From NCBI GenBank assembly GCA_021464245.1, contig JADCRB010000057.1:1581265-1645264 (forward strand): a stretch of 64,000 bases of DNA. Reading direction: 5' to 3'. Both the position numbers and the translations under genes were made by a program. The notes below the pieces were generated by a model. It made no database searches, had not been told where the DNA came from, and saw only the letters and a program-made list of their open reading frames with translations. This document shows positions 45,016 to 56,728 of the stretch, one piece after another. The DNA is from Carallia brachiata (taxonomy: Eukaryota; Streptophyta; Magnoliopsida; Malpighiales; Rhizophoraceae). Within the stretch, counting starts at the first letter, position 1; each line of letters starts with the position of its first letter.

Positions 45016-45580
45016 CATATAATAATCCTCTTTTCAATTTAGGCCGGGTAAGAGTTACCCGGTCCTGCTCCGAAATAGACCTCAAACTATTTGGAGGCCC
45101 CGATAAGGTATGACAGCTCAAGTTTATTCCAGCCCCTCATACTTAGACAACCAGTTCCCCGCTCAATTTGTGCAATTTTTGTTTTATTTATTAAATTTAC
45201 ATTTTAATCTGATTGTTTTTTAAACAAGCAACTGTAAAAATACATCAATATAAATCTTTAAATTATCAAAAAAATTTAAATTTAAAATTTTTAAAAATAA
45301 ATACGTTTTAAATACAGTTGAATTACGTTGGTCTCTTCCGTAGTCTTACCATATGCCACTGCCCCTACATTCATCAAAAAATTATTGAAAAAAAAGAATA
45401 ATTCTCAGCAAACGACTGCTTCCTTCAATTCAACAATATGATTATGAACGAAATGACCCAATTCTCAATCAACCCAAGTAACCAAACCGTCTCTCCACCG
45501 CAGGAATCACCAATACGTAATCCTAATCCACTGTCTGGGCGCGTGTGTGTGTGCCTGTGGCGTGGTTGTGGGCCTAGAAG
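45016..45580. other. Promoter region of the alpha/beta hydrolase gene
   Basis: About 560 bp with no gene. The last 100 bp are GC-richer (GTGTGTGTGTGCC tract at 45544-45556) and probably the leader. Confidence 0.4.
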
Positions 45581-48070
45581 ATGGCAGACTATACGGTTGA
45601 GTCCAACAGAGTAGAGACAAGTGATGGGGTGAAGCTCCACACGAGGCTCTTCAAACCAAAAGAAGAAACAGCAGAGATCAAAGGCAGCAGCAGCAGCTTC
45701 GTGATTGTTCTTGTCCATCAATACTCGGTCTTGGGTGGCTGTCAAGCCCTCTTGAAAGGAATAGCAGCTGGCTTGGCTGGTAATGGCTACAAAGCTGTGA
45801 CCTTTGACATGAGAGGCGCTGGAAAGTCCACTGGCTGGCCTTCTCTCACTGGCTTCGCTGAAATCAAGGATGTCACTGCCGTCTGCAATTGGGTTTCTCA
45901 CAATCTTTCCGCTGACAGGATTTTGCTGGTGGGTTCATCTGCAGGTGTGTGATTCTCTTTCTTATTACTATTATTATTATTGTTATTATTAATATTCATT
46001 TAATAGATCATGTTATGTATGGAAAGCAAAGGTGGATAGTAATTGAAAGAAAGGATAAACCTTTAGTTGGTTTTAATGGATGATCCACTAGATCTGAGAA
46101 ATGGGTGTTGCCTTTTTCAGTCTTTAATGTTTATTAGGATCTTCTAACCCACGCACAGATAAGGGGAGAAAAAATAAACTGGAAGGGTAAAGTATGTCAC
46201 TGCTTACTAGCAAATCTGGATGAAAGTGCGATCTCGCTTTTGAGTTCAAGGAAGGGTGATTGCAGATGTTAGCTGGAATTTGATGTTTTAATTCATTGTA
46301 ATATGATTTGCAAGCTGTTCCTGCATATGCTAATGTTTTTGAAGTCCTGTGGTCCTATAAATCTAACTAGCATCGAATCTGCTTTGTTATTTCCATCCTA
46401 AACTCGAGATTTGATGATTTTTAGATGTGAGTTTTTTCATGCTATTTGACACCGGTTGCAAGTTGCAATTTTTTAACTATTTTCGCTTCCTTTTTGCGAA
46501 CTATGATTGGATGCTGGGGGCCTAAAAATTTCTGTGGATGGATCCTGGCTGATGACTTATGGTCTTAGTAGAAGCTTTTTCCTAGCTTTGGATGTTGATT
46601 TTCCTAAATATAAATCACTTTTGTGACTGAAGTTTCTTTCTGATGTATCATCCTTATCTTATTGTATGAATAACATGAAAAATTTAAGATGGTATCAAGT
46701 ATTTGCTTCTCAAGAAGTAATAAATCTAGCCTGTTGTTTGTTTTGTTGATAAGGGAATGAAATTCAGGCTTGTTTTCTTTATCGAATGATCTGTTGTTGC
46801 TGAACTAATATTTGCTAATTAGCAATAATCGAGTTCCGGTATGATTTTGTATTATATAATTCATACTTTAGGGAATTGATGTTTGTTTTATATTGAGAAG
46901 GTTAGTATTTGCTAACTGTGGGAGATATTCTGACTAACAGAGATGTCATTTTAAGTTTATCCTTTTGAGCATCAATTTCTTCCATTTTTATTTTGTGTAG
47001 ATCTCCTTTCTTTATGTGGTAAGGGAAGACAAAAAAGTTAGGTTTATGATTCCCTGCTGCCCCATCTCCCCCCACACCCCATGCCGCTCAACACCCCCCC
47101 CCCCCCCTGGCGGGGGGAGGGCCCAGAGGAAAAAAGGGCTCTTCAGTCTTCTTTCAAAACAGTGCACAGGAACATGAACACTTTTACTCGAAACAATTGG
47201 CAAAATAGTTTGCTAAAGGAAAGGAAAATGTAGCAAACTTTTGTCAACTGTTAATCACTGCCAGCATTTGCTGGATTTTATGAGCTCCTTGGGACGATGA
47301 ACATGTTGACTTGCAGAACTAGTATGTGGCTGAGATTCAGTTCCTCTTCTCAGTCAGTGATGTGGCGATGCATATATCTAACCACATATTTTTTGGACAT
47401 TTGGTTGGACGGAAAGTGTATATCAGGACGAAGGGTGATGATGGGTGCCCTTGAAAAGAAAGAAAGCATTATCCTTGCTGTGTTTTGATTGTCTGTTGTT
47501 CCTTATTTTGTTTGATGTGATGCACTTTGCTGTTGGATTTTGCTAGGATGTTTTGGATTCTGCAGTAAGTTTCTCCTTGCAAATATCGTTATTTACAGAC
47601 ACAACTGAGAATTTCAATTTAGGATATGCAGAATTCTATATCATCGATATAAGTTGCTGTTCTTGCACAACATTCCATAAACTTACTAAGTTCTTACCCT
47701 GTGAAACTAGCTAGTCTTGCATATTGAATATTTTGCCTCTGGTTCAGGCGCTCCAATTGCAGGCACTGCTGTTGATGAGATTAAGGAGGTCGTTGGGTAT
47801 GTAAGCATTGGGTATCCTTTTGGCATGATTGCCTCAATCCTTTTCGGGCAACACCACAAGGGCGTCCTACAGTCTCCAAAGCCAAAACTCTTTATTATGG
47901 GAACTCAGGATGGGTTTACTAGTGTTAAGCAGCTGCAGAACAAGCTGAGTTCTGCTGCAGGACGAGTTGAATCACATTTAATTGAGGGAGCAAGTCACTT
48001 CCAGATGGAAGGCCCTGCGTTTGATGCACAGATGGTGAACATTATCCTTACGTTTGTTGGAACCCTATGA
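45581..48070 (+). CDS. Small alpha/beta-hydrolase fold protein
   Basis: Two exons, 45581-45944 and 47748-48070, join in phase to give 228 residues starting MADYTVESNRVETSDGVKLH. The oxyanion/early strand region reads FVIVLVHQYSVLGG. The arginine-glycine turn is VTFDMRGAGKSTG. The nucleophile elbow is VGSSAG (GXSXG), spanning the splice junction. The acid is probably D in IMGTQDGFTS and the histidine is in EGASHFQMEGP. All three triad positions are thus occupied. The family includes plant serine hydrolases of unknown substrate. No signal or transit peptide is evident, so it is probably cytosolic. The 1.8-kb intron holds a long C tract near 47094-47107 but nothing else recognisable. Confidence 0.85.
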
Positions 48071-48574
48071 CTCTCCCATCTATCCTTCCTGATCAGATGG
48101 CCTCCCGGCCACGGTGTGTGTGAGTTAGATTATATTGTGTTCATGTGTTGATATCTCATCTTTGTTTAGTTTGCAGGATGTCGGTCCTCGGTTTTCACAC
48201 GGCAAGCCATCACAGTTAAAAGTATGGCAACTTAGTGTGGAATATTAGCCAAATGTTAGTGCCAGGCAGAGAGAGAGCGAGCCTTACAAAACGATGGAAC
48301 CACGCAGCCATAATGTTAGATGAATAGAAAGAACGGATAGAAGTCAGACCACGTTAAAAATCACTCCTTTTGTGGTCACAAGGTACTAGGGTCAAAATAA
48401 TTTACATAAGCATTCTATTACTTCCAAGAGTTAAAATTACAATAGAACTATAGGTACATTCATAGCCAATAAGCACTACTTGAAGAAATGCCATGCAGTT
48501 GGCAGGCCACAATAATTGGTAAATGTCTATGCATTACAATACAAATTAGCAGCCACTAGGCCTTATTGTCATGC
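48071..48574. other. Convergent 3' ends of the hydrolase and EMSY-like genes
   Basis: About 500 bp between two stop codons facing each other, probably the 3' UTRs of both genes. No other feature. Confidence 0.5.
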
Positions 48575-51500
48575 CTAATCGGCCTCATCTTGTTGGTCAT
48601 GAGATCCCAGTTTTCCCTCTATTGCCAATTTGTTGCCATCTGAACCTTCAACTAATCTATCTTCACCAACCATCTCATCATATGGCCGTTTTCTCCATAG
48701 ATCCTGGCCCATTGTTTGTCCATGGGAATACGGATGTTCTCTTGGATCTGCTTTCAAGCCAAATTATAAGGAAAGGGGAGACAAAATGCAATTGCTTGAT
48801 AATCAATAGGCCAGTTGACATTTTTCTATTGGTCTTTATATTACAAGGTGGACATGAAGTTGCAACTGATTATGATTGAGAATTCAAGAAACCGTGTTAC
48901 AGGACTGCTACTAAATAAACATCAAGGCCATACCTTGCAGTGAATGAGAAACATACTACTAATCAAGGAAATATTCGTACACAATTATTACAGGTTAAAT
49001 CTGAATACCCCAACACTACAGTTAATTATACACCAGAAGCTGCACACATCTTTCATTGAACTGTATACAATATAAACATGGTAATGTGCAGTTAGTTATT
49101 ACCACTTTCTCCATCAGATGCATCTTCAATCCTTGCAATTGCATCGACCAGGGCTTGTTCATGTTCCTGCATCAGAAAGATAAAATAAATTCTGCAGTCA
49201 AAGATGGTAGGCTATAATACGGGCAAAAAATGCTGAGTTCTTACCTGCAGCACTTTCTTAGCTTTGTCAATTTCTATTGGATCAGGATGGCTAGCACCAA
49301 AAACTTTTTCCACCTGTTGATAACCGCCAATATTAGGGAAAAGCAACTCACTTTTCTACAATAAAAAAATATTCCAACTTCCACATTACCTCCTTGATTA
49401 GAGAATCCGTATGAAGTATCTCAATATTGCCCGAGCCTTCTTCCCAATGCCGTTCTGTGATGGTGGGAAATTTTTCTTGGACTGACCCTTAATTGTTCCT
49501 CTACCTCTCCCAGCTCCAGCAACAGCACCACCCCGTGCCATAGTTTTCTTATTCCCACGGCCTGGTCCAGGCCGGCCACCCCTACGAAATAATCCTGGAT
49601 CCTCACCTTCCCACCTAATATCCTCCGGAGATATCTGTTGTTAGCATTTACATTATAAATGCAATTAGTAGCAAACAGAATCCTATCAACACTAAAATGG
49701 ACATTAGTCGATGGATTACGCAATAGCAGAAAAAAGGGCAAGACTAGAGACAGCAGTAACATAGTAGCACAATTACTTGACCTCTCAAAAATAGTACAAC
49801 TGCTTCGCCAGTTATAGGGTAAGGGTAAATGGTGACGACATAAACATAAATTAGCGGCCAGCTCTATTGAACATGAATTTAATATAAATATTAATCCAAT
49901 TAAAGATTAATCTATTCCATATAATCCTACCCCAACCCCACAGGGTAGCAGCCTTATGTATTAGGATGCCATTTTTTACAAGCAAATAGTTCCTATGATA
50001 ACAAGCTTATGACTACTAGTTGTTGAAACGATATCACATCACACAAGTGGCATTCAAGAAAAAAGAAAAAGGGAAAACCAATTGCACATGCGGCATAACT
50101 ATGAGGCAAAATATATTTCCAAATTCCTAAGAACAGAAAATTCTTCATACCGCAAGTTGAAAACTCACACATTTTACACACAGGACTACGTCGTTAGCCC
50201 TTGAGGACAAGGCAACAACTTTACCTCTTTGAGATTCACCCACTCCCATGTTTCATCTGCTGTATTCATATCATAAACCAAAGCATGTCTCCCCTGTCAA
50301 TAAACGGACGATGATTGTTTCCAAAACAAGGCCACTAAATGTGAGAATATTACACAGGAAACAGCAGAACCTACCTCAACTGGATTGTAGTCAGTTATAA
50401 CAGCCTCATAGAAGTGGTTATCTTCAGGCCAACGAGTCCAAACTTTCCTACCAATTAACGGATCATAACTTGTACCCTCAGCAGGTTCATTACTTGCAAA
50501 AGCGCCTGAAACACCTCTAGCAACTTGGGCCCTTCCAGTCCCATCTGTTGAAGGATACTGCATGGACTTCATTCAAAGAACAGCCAAAAGTGTGTTTTGT
50601 TAACCAATAATAAAGGACAGTGACAGAGACATAAATGTCAACTCATCAGATTACTTGCAATTTGAAATTGCTCAACTTACCGATTTGGGCTTCTTGTTTT
50701 TAGCTCCTGTAGGAGGAGGACCCCTTCTTACGGCCGATGTAGATGGTCGGGTTGTTGGTTGAAATGTGGAAGAAGGTGCACCCATCGCCAATGAAGCAAC
50801 TGACTGTGTTGTTTTCTGTTTCTTCCGTGATGCTGAGACGGTAGGGCTAGGACCGCCAGGTATAGCTTCATGAGCAGGTTGGGCACCGCTAGGCACACTA
50901 CCTTGGAACCCACTTGTCTTTCTCCATTCCCTAGTGAGAGTTGATTACATTTCTCCATTAAGAGCAAAATAAACCAGGATTTTTAGAATATTGACGAACA
51001 CCATTTAGAACATGTCATGAAAGACTCAGACCTTATCCTCCGGATCATGTCATCAGCATTAACCCTGGATAGGAGTTCCCTGTGCTCCTCATCTGATACT
51101 CTTAGTTCTTTTCTAAGTTCTGTAATTAAGCTTTCCTTTTCCTACACAAAAAGAATTATAAGGCACTCTTAAGGTTTCCTAACATTCACTTAAGTGGGGC
51201 AAAATTCAACCCCAAAAAAAATATATGTTATGAAAAGATACCCAAGTGATGCATCAGACTGAGCTTTGAAGGCCCGCAGGACTGAAGTGTATGCTTCTTG
51301 CTCAATGTTGTGAATCTGAGTTTCCATATCGCCAAACATCCGAGGAAATGGTGCAGAAGCAACAACTGCAGATCTTCCATTCCCAGCAGTTCGAACCCCA
51401 CTTTGGAATCTATTTCGATGTGTTGGTGGAAGGTCATCATCGGTTCCTGCAATTTAATGTCAGGAACGGTAAAGCAAGCTCTACAATAAGAAATGGAGGT

Positions 51501-51888
51501 AATGATCCCATCCTCAAGTAGCAGTTTAGAAAAAGGAAAAAAAAAAAAGAAAAAAAAAAGCCAATGGTAAGACAATATCAAAATCCATTGATGAAATCCA
51601 TATTGAAACAACCATTTGATCCAAAAGATAGCATTGCAATGTAATTCAACCATGTCTCATTCACTGAACGAAGCTAATTAAAAAAATGCAAGCACATGCT
51701 TACAATTTAAGTATGAATAATTTCACGCATTGCTTTCTGTTGTGACACAACCAAAATTTAGAAGATCAAACAGCATAATTCCTTGGAACAAGACAAAGCA
51801 AAGCCTCATGTTAAAGCAACTTACTTGAGAAATGAAAAGGCAAATTCAAAATTAACTCACCACTGCTATCAGAGAGCTCATAGTCCAT
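48575..51888 (-). CDS. EMSY-like (EML) chromatin protein, ENT + Tudor/Agenet (two frameshifts in this sequence)
   Basis: Ten exons on the minus strand: 51888-51861, 51446-51242, 51141-51032, 50930-50681, 50557-50375, 50293-50225, 49634-49390, 49313-49245, 49166-49103 and 48750-48575; about 466 residues. The start is [17 protein letters not shown]. The ENT domain follows ([20 protein letters not shown], then [20 protein letters not shown]). A nuclear linker has [11 protein letters not shown]. The Tudor/Agenet-like part is [31 protein letters not shown] plus [20 protein letters not shown] coiled tail ([20 protein letters not shown]) leads to QQDEAD. EML proteins act in plant immunity and development through histone binding. 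Exon 2 (205 bp) and exon 7 (245 bp) are each one base short, near 51250 and 49435. As written the protein would be broken. A retained final intron would end it after SGNN. Confidence 0.85.
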
Positions 51889-51982
51889 ATTCAACTCTCC
51901 TCAATCCCTTACAACACTCAAAACAAACAGGGAAACCCCAACAACACCAACCAATTTCTTCGATCATGCACGCCAGAAGTAC

Positions 51983-52336
51983 CTGGTAAAAATAATGAAA
52001 CCAAAGGTCAGAAAGAGTTTCAATTCCAATCAGCAACTAAATGGAAAAGGGATCATAGCCATAGAAGTAGTTTTTTGTCTAAATTCACAGAACGTGAGCC
52101 CTGCCTATCAAATTTAATTCATGGAACCACAAAACTTACTAGAGCCACAATCTCAAACTAAGCTCTATTAAACCTTGTTCGTCAACTTTAGCTTAAAAAA
52201 AGCAAAACAGAAACTAGCGAAACGTATTGGTTCACTAAACAACAACACAGTAATTAAAGCCATGTTTCCATGCATCAAACGCTAATTCATATAATTAAAT
52301 TTGCTAAAAACACAAAAAGAACTTTTATAAACTTAC
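51983..52336 (-). other. 5'-UTR intron of the EMSY-like gene
   Basis: On the minus strand, GATACAATTG is followed by GTAAGTTT at 52336, and TTTTTACCAG ends the intron at 51983. The first noncoding exon would run from about 52337 to 52700. Both sites are strong consensus matches. Confidence 0.55.
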
Positions 52337-53179
52337 CAATTGTATCTAAATCCTTGATGCCGACCAATTCTCCGCAAATCCCAACAGAAAACAAAAAAAG
52401 GAATTAAAGTTTCCAAACAAAGAAAACTCAAAAACCTCTAAAATTCGACCAATTTCCCCGAACCAACGAGCAGAATTTATTGAAAATCCGTACTTAAACC
52501 AACGCCAAACCTAAAAAAAACAGCGAATTTCTCGCAAAGGATAGAACTTTAAAGAAAACCCACTTCAATTCTGCATCCAATTCTTCGAAATTACTGATAC
52601 CCAAAGGAGAGAACTTTAACGGCAAAAGAAAAAAAAAACTGAGAAAGACGGGGCCTTTTGGCACTAAGACCTTTGATTTCTCAATTTGTGAGCGATAAAT
52701 TTAGGGTTTGAGAGAGAATTGGGGATGTGATACGGTGATTTCGAAGGGCAATTTCGGAATCAAAAATAGGGATTCGGGCGCAGTGTGTTAGGGGTCTAGG
52801 GTTGTGCGGATGATTTGATCATGCCACTGGGAAGGACGCGGCGACGGAGGAGAGAGACGAGGGACACAGAGCGGACTTGAAAAGAATTATGTTTTTTAGT
52901 TAATAATTAGATTTGAATTCCGATTTCTTTTTTTTCATTTTCTTTTTTTCCTTTTTTAGGATAATATCAAGAATACGTCAATAAAAATAAAGTGAAAATG
53001 ATTTGTATAGGAGTCACTAAAATAATATATATATTTTTTGGTTTTTTGGCAATCAAACTCAAAAAATATTTGATCTTTGAAGAAGCTTTTCCGCGTAATT
53101 TATGCATTTTGAGATATGCATATAATATACTATAATGATAATTATTTTAACACGGCATGTTATAATTATTGGTTCTACT

Positions 53180-53718
53180 TAGAGGTGTCAAAAAATGACC
53201 CGACCCGATAACCCGTTTGAATCCATCCGAAAAAATTGGGTCAGGAACCCGATTTTTCAACCCGAATCCAAAAATGACCCAACTCGAAAATGACCCGAAA
53301 ATTTTGGGTTGGATCCGAGTTGGATCCGGGTCACTCGTTGAGTTAAGAAAAAAACAAAATAGTGAAAATATTTTTGACTTTTACCTTTGACTTATCTTTT
53401 TTAAATATTAATTAGTACTATTTTCATAAAATATCGATATATATGACGCAAAAACTAAATTTAAACGTTTAATTTATTATAGAAATGAGTTTTAAATTTA
53501 ATTGAAATGTTTTATTTTAGTAAAAAAATGACTTAAAAAAATAATAGTTCAGTGCGAATTCGGACCCGAATTAGACCCGAATCCAACCCGAATCTGAAAC
53601 GACCCAACCTGAACCCGAACCGAATGTAACGTGACCTGAAAGTAACCCAACCGAAAATGACCTGAACCCGAAACGACCCAACCCGAACCCAACCCAACCC
53701 GACTTTTTGACACCTCTA
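53180..53718. mobile_element. hAT-type MITE with perfect ends and target duplication
   Basis: The ends are perfect 15-bp inverted repeats (TAGAGGTGTCAAAAA and its inverse). A perfect 8-bp target duplication, GTTCTACT, lies at 53172-53179 and 53719-53726. Subterminal DNA is packed with ACCCGA/GACCCG/AACCCG words. The 539-bp element encodes nothing. This is textbook hAT non-autonomous structure. The intact ends suggest fairly recent movement. Confidence 0.9.
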
Positions 53719-53726
53719 GTTCTACT

Positions 53727-54263
53727 GCATCAGACGTTTAATAAAGTTAAACCCATTTCTCTCTTTTGTAAAGTTTAAGTTGCACTATACTGTAACCATC
53801 AACGCAATTTGAAAGTTATCTGAGAGAAAGATAATGCTTTCTGACAGAATTGTGTGGTACCACCCATACTCTTTATTTTATGAAAAAAATATATTCTTTA
53901 TTATATGGATCCAATTTGAATTTTTTATCAATTTTTGAATGATTTATTTATTGCAAAAAGACTGCAAGACTAGGAAAAACAAAATCTTGAATGATTTTGT
54001 CCACACTGACAATCATGTTGCGTATGAAGAACACAAATATAGAATAAAATGAAGAACTTTGTAGTTTTGTTGCCATGTATCATAGTTTTGTTTACTTGTT
54101 TTGAGACTCAGAAAGGAGAAAAGATGAGAAAACAAGGGCACTGAAACAAAGCAGGTTTGATTGGTGGTGGACTGGTGTTTGCATTACATTTAAGATAAAT
54201 TTGAGCATAATTTTATTAAAATTTTATATAAATTATATAAAAAAAAAATTTCATAGTGAGAGT
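53727..54263. other. Spacer between two hAT elements
   Basis: No gene or RNA recognised. Confidence 0.4.
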
Positions 54264-54673
54264 ATGGTTGTGAAAATCAGACCGGACCGGCCGGTGGTTC
54301 GGTCCAATTCTAGGCAAAAATTAAATGAAACTCGGATCGGTCAGAATCGGTTAAGAACCGGTTAAAATTGGTAAAAATTCGACCGGTCCAACCAGTCCAA
54401 ATAAAATATAAAAATTTTAATTTGATCTCAAAATTTGTTTAAATTATAATTTAAACTCTAAGTTTATTAAAATTTTTAATTTAATCCTAAGTTTATCAAA
54501 ACTTTTAATTTAATTTTTAAAATTAAAAAAATTAATATTTAATTGTTATATATATATTATTTATTTAAATTATTTTTATGCATATATATATTATTAAATA
54601 TCGATTCAACTGATTGAATTTTGACTCACTAATATTTTTAATTAGATATTCGGTCCGACTCTAAGAACTTTAG
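54264..54673. mobile_element. hAT-like non-autonomous element (copy 3)
   Basis: Flanked by GTGAGAGT (54256-54263) and GAGAGAGT (54674-54681), an 8-bp duplication with one mismatch. The left end ATGGTTGTGAAAATCAGACC is followed by GGACCGGCCGGTGGTTCGGT. The right end reads inward CTAAAGTTCTTAGAGTCGG. GC-rich CGGTC words mark both ends of an AT-rich core, as in 3452-4211 and 21700-22358. Noncoding. Confidence 0.65.
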
Positions 54674-54681
54674 GAGAGAGT

Positions 54682-55330
54682 TGAGGGCATATTCCTTTTT
54701 TTTTATTTTTTTATTTTTTGGCACAGGAGATTTTATTTGTTTATTCATTTTAAATGGAAATCAAATTGACATGCGAGTGCTTTTGATACAGAACAATATG
54801 GAAAAGTTTTGTTAGCATCCCACGGCTGCTTCCCTTATTTTATGACAGAAAACAACGTGGACCACCAGTCCTTTTGCTTATGAATTTTTCCCCTTATGAT
54901 TTTACGTGATCATGAGTTCGTATATTCGTTAAAATTTTTTGCATAATCCTCTGACGTGGCGCTAGTTTGGGCAGTCGAAATTTCTCTCTGTTCAACGTAA
55001 ATAAATTCGGTGTATTGAGAACAGACTGAGTTGCTCTTCCATTTAAAAAAGAATTTCTTGTCTATATTTTAATAGATATATTTAATATATATATTATAAT
55101 AAATTTATTTATTTTTATAATAAAATTAATAAAATGTAATATAAAAAATTAATACATAATTTTTTATTATAAAAATAATAAATATTATTATAAAAATAAT
55201 TAAATTTGTTATAAAAAATATTATATATATATATATATCATATCTATATACAAGTATACATGTACGAAATTTAATCCTTTTTATTTGAAAAAAAAAAAAA
55301 AAAACAACAACAACTTGCCCGAAGCTGTAT
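54682..55330. other. AT-rich spacer upstream of the octanoyltransferase gene
   Basis: An (AT)n run at about 55228-55240 and poly-A tracts. No gene seen. Confidence 0.4.
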
Positions 55331-55360
55331 TATCCCCCTGCTTCAATCATTGTCTTGTTG

Positions 55361-55364
<4 letters not shown>

Positions 55365-55392
<28 letters not shown>

Positions 55393-56725
55393 TTTCTGTG
55401 AGATAATATTATTTATTGTATGTATGGATCACACGCGCGCACCCACTTTTGTCGGGGTAGCTTTATCAATATCAGATATCTCTTTTTTCTCTCTCGCACG
55501 CAGAATTTGACTCCTTGGGTTTATCGTTGGGTCTCCCTCTCCCTTTCTCTCCATCAGGGTAAGCTTTTTATCTCCATTTCTCTGCTGGTAATAATGTGTT
55601 TCTACATGTGAGAAAAAAAGAACCATCAACAATTTCCCTTTTTTATTTTTCTTTCCTGGGTTTAGTTTTGTCCTTTGAGTTGCTTGCTTTGCTTTGCTTT
55701 GCAGATCTTGATTGGTCTGTGATGTACGTGAAAAAGAAACGATCTTGTCTTGGCTTAAATTCAACCCTTTTCTTTTTGGTCCAGCGAAAACACGAACAAC
55801 CTGTTTAATTCCTCTAGCTAATTTTTTTAAACGGTTGTGCTTTGGCTATCTATTTGTTTTGTTGGTGATAGAAAAAAAAAAACAAAATTTTAATCAATCT
55901 GATTTTAGTAGAGGGTGATTACTGTAGTTAAGATAGCAAGAATCGGGGGAAAAAACAAAAAAAAAAAAAAAAACTAGGCCGAGAGAATGCGACCGGACTA
56001 TTGTGCCAAGAGCTTCCAATCATGTTGCTGCAAGATTGAATCTTGGGATGCAAGAACCATTTCATCCTACAATAGTTTATGTGTAAGGGTGCGGTCGTGG
56101 CTGTTTTTCCCCCAAAATTTTTCATCCCTAGACCCCATTTGGGTGGGCTAATGACTGGGCAATTGCATTGTAAAGTTTGTAACTGTTTGAATTTTGGTAT
56201 TTTTTATCTTCCAATATGTCTCTATAGAGTTCACTAGTTGTGCTTCAAGAATCAATTTTTGTGTTTAAGAGATGATTAAAAGTTGAAATTTACTGATGGG
56301 TGCCTTTGCTATATCATTTTCAGCAAGATATAGTGCTTAAGGTTCATTTACAATTTGCCTTGGAATAGAAAGTTAATAAGAATTAGAACTCTTTTCTTGC
56401 CCTTGAACAATTTATTTTTATCTCTCTCCTTTTGTTTCCTGTCCACTAATTCTCCCTGTTCATCGGATAAGCTCATCATCTGTCCTCTCTTGCGAAATCC
56501 CTACCATATCTTACAATGCTGATAATTCCTTGGGTTCCTTCAAAATTCCTTTAAGATCTGATATGAAGGGCTAATTCAATTCTCCCTTAGTTGAAGGCAA
56601 TTGTTATTAATAGATCAAATTGTTATATGCTATGGAATATGTAAAATCGTCTTGACATTAATTGATGTCATATGAATATATGATAGCAAAATGAGAATGA
56701 GAATTAGTTATTTTGTGATTTCTAG
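55365..56725 (+). promoter_or_regulatory. CT-rich leader exon and 5'-UTR intron of the octanoyltransferase gene
   Basis: A (CT)14 tract at 55365-55392 is followed by a pyrimidine-rich leader ending TCTCCATCAG at about 55558. A GTAAGC donor follows, and a TTTCTAG acceptor ends at 56725, three bases before the start codon. The inferred intron is about 1.17 kb. Low-complexity reading frames inside it are not genes. Confidence 0.5.
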
Positions 56726-56728
56726 AGA

